Source of the DNA: ZC4RG30 sp964396335 | Lineage (GTDB): Bacteria > Pseudomonadota > Gammaproteobacteria > Steroidobacterales > Steroidobacteraceae | Direction: 5' to 3' | DNA length: 7,906 nt | Assembly (NCBI GenBank): GCA_964396335.1 | Contig: CAYNEX010000119.1 | Location: 1 to 7,906, forward strand | Part shown: positions 7,259 through 7,906 of the stretch, piece by piece | Layout: every line of letters begins with the position of its first letter | Position numbering within the stretch: the stretch's first letter is position 1 | Program-made: the position numbers and the translations under genes | Notes under the pieces: model-generated | The model's database searches: none | Told to the model about the DNA's origin: nothing | The model's input: the letters and a program-made list of their open reading frames with translations, nothing else

Positions 7259-7261
7259 TAA

Positions 7262-7293
7262 ATATTCCACAAACAAGCCTGCCACCGGAATAT
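7262..7293. repeat. Inverted repeat ATATTCC-N18-GGAATAT
   Basis: Exact 7-base arms at 7262-7268 and 7287-7293 are separated by 18 bases. The centre is 31 bp from the centre of the neighbouring palindrome, about three helical turns, so proteins on both sites could lie on one face of the DNA. The arm spacing is wider than usual for a single dimer but would suit an extended complex. An FlhDC-type heteromer contacts a long, two-part site, although these arms do not match the published enterobacterial FlhDC box. Confidence 0.45.
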
Positions 7294-7343
7294 CTGTGTC
7301 GGACGGGCGTTTTTCAGGCCTTTTCTTGCAACGGACGCGGGCA

Positions 7344-7906
7344 ATGGCAATCCAGGCGGCGGAATCATTTCGGCAGTGGCAGGGCGGCAGCTGGCTCGGG
7401 GATGGATCCCTCGACGCGGTTGCAGACCTCAACCTTCAATGCATCGACCTGCTGGCGGCGATGGCCGCCGACGACACGCGGCATTGCCCGGCGCTGTTCG
7501 CCGGGCAGGCTTCGCTGTGGCTCGACCTGCCCGATCGGGCGCGCCAGCGGCTGGCCGCCTCGCCGTGGCTGCTGGTCGATGCCGGCTTCGATGACCTCTC
7601 CCGCTGGCGCAGCCTCGAGCAGCGCGCCGTGCACGACGTGCCGGCCCAATATGCCGAGCCGGTGTTCATCGGTGCCGGCGTGGGCGACTTCATCCTGCAG
7701 GTGCTGACCATCGGCTGGCACCTGGCCCGGGCCGAACGGCAGCTGGCGCGGTTGGTGCTGGGCATGTCGGCCGGCTGTGCCGAACGCATCGCGCAGCTGC
7801 GGCTGCAGGATCTTTCCTGGCTGGCGCTGCACCGGCCGGGCTGGGTGCGGCCGCGCTGGGAGCGTCAGCCGCAGGTGTGGCGGCACCTCCTGATGTCGGC
7901 GCGCGC
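7344..7906 (+). CDS. Hypothetical protein with FlhD-like C-terminal region (3' end outside window)
   Basis: From the ATG at 7344 the frame is open to the right edge (187 residues seen, no stop). Codon use is strongly G/C-ending, as in the neighbours, which supports real coding. I do not recognise the protein by name. Residues about 118-184 resemble FlhD: a leucine-rich helix, then LGMSAGCAERIAQLRLQDL, then SWLALHRPGWVRPRW. FlhD proteins have LG(L/I)-x(5-8)-A at the equivalent place, then 'LTLxQxxKLA' and an 'RFRF'-like strand. Residues about 29-88 (DLNLQCIDLLAAM ... LPDRARQRLAASPWLLVDAG) follow the same pattern, so the protein may carry two FlhD-like units, about twice normal FlhD (roughly 105-120 residues). 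The head-to-head FlhC-family gene supports this. The ribosome site is weak; an in-frame TTG at 7326 with AGG upstream is an alternative start. The FlhD link is by eye and unproven; a generic helical protein is possible. Confidence 0.7.
   Translation, partial: MAIQAAESFRQWQGGSWLGDGSLDAVADLNLQCIDLLAAMAADDTRHCPALFAGQASLWLDLPDRARQRLAASPWLLVDAGFDDLSRWRSLEQRAVHDVPAQYAEPVFIGAGVGDFILQVLTIGWHLARAERQLARLVLGMSAGCAERIAQLRLQDLSWLALHRPGWVRPRWERQPQVWRHLLMSAR

Larger units (their letters stand above)
7184..7343. promoter_or_regulatory. AT-rich divergent intergenic region between the FlhC-like and FlhD-like genes
   Basis: The 160 bases separate two start codons facing away from each other. Bases 7201-7260 are 43/60 A or T, in sharp contrast to the GC-rich genes on either side. 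The region holds a perfect 24-bp palindrome (7235-7258) and an inverted repeat ATATTCC-N18-GGAATAT (7262-7293). It must contain promoters for both genes. TAAAAT on the minus strand overlapping the left edge of 7257-7262 is a possible -10, but no -35/-10 pair on either strand is convincing. That may mean that activator-dependent promoters operate here. Confidence 0.6.

Noticed and set aside
7268..7290. Sigma-54-like TGGCAG ... TTTGT on the minus strand upstream of the FlhC-like gene
   Set aside because: The -24 GG is present, but the position 10 bases later is TG, not the required GC.
7184..7343. Enterobacterial FlhDC binding box
   Set aside because: I looked for the AATGGCAGAAATA-type half-sites on both strands and found no convincing match to either.
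7184..7432. Extra 83 N-terminal codons for the FlhC-like protein
   Set aside because: They cross AT-rich intergenic DNA, the palindrome and the opposing gene. The ATG at 7183 has a good ribosome site and gives the usual FlhC length.
7213..7707. 164-codon plus-strand frame beginning in the AT-rich intergenic region
   Set aside because: It starts upstream of the palindrome, becomes R/S/P-rich after 7344 and is out of frame with the better gene at 7344, which stays open to the window edge.

Overview
The window is GC-rich, chromosomal-looking DNA from a Gram-negative bacterium. The tamA-tamB outer-membrane assembly pair, a YtrA-type GntR regulator, NudC and an FlhC-family regulator together suggest a gammaproteobacterium, perhaps of the Lysobacterales/Xanthomonadales. 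That placement is inferred from gene content and base composition, not from an alignment. I see no rRNA, tRNA, CRISPR array, IS element or phage gene.

Layout, left to right. (1) 1-78, minus strand: the first 26 codons of a YtrA-type GntR repressor, running off the left edge. (2) 79-151: a short divergent control region with two inverted repeats. (3) about 152-1069, plus strand: NudC, an NAD(H) pyrophosphatase / NAD-RNA decapping Nudix hydrolase. Its open frame extends upstream to 44, but that part overlaps the GntR gene, so the start lies near 152-170. (4) 1074-4805, minus: tamB, convergent with nudC with only 4 bases between the stops. (5) 4802-6577, minus: tamA, whose stop overlaps the tamB start in an ATGA. 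(6) 6623-7183, minus: an FlhC-family transcription factor with its four zinc cysteines intact, 45 bases upstream of tamA. (7) 7184-7343: an AT-rich divergent intergenic region with a perfect 24-bp palindrome and a second inverted repeat. (8) 7344-end, plus: an unnamed protein, cut by the right edge, whose C-terminal half resembles FlhD and whose N-terminal half may be a diverged copy of the same unit.

TamA (Omp85 barrel with POTRA domains) and TamB (inner-membrane-anchored, periplasm-spanning) form the translocation and assembly module and are very probably co-expressed and translationally coupled. NudC is a housekeeping enzyme with no evident functional link to them.

The most interesting part is the right end: an FlhC-like gene and a possible FlhD-like gene arranged head to head around a strong palindrome, instead of the usual flhD-flhC operon, with the FlhC-like gene reading toward tamA-tamB. 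No flagellar structural gene is visible, so the regulon of this pair is open. It may be a divergent, repurposed FlhDC-type regulator.
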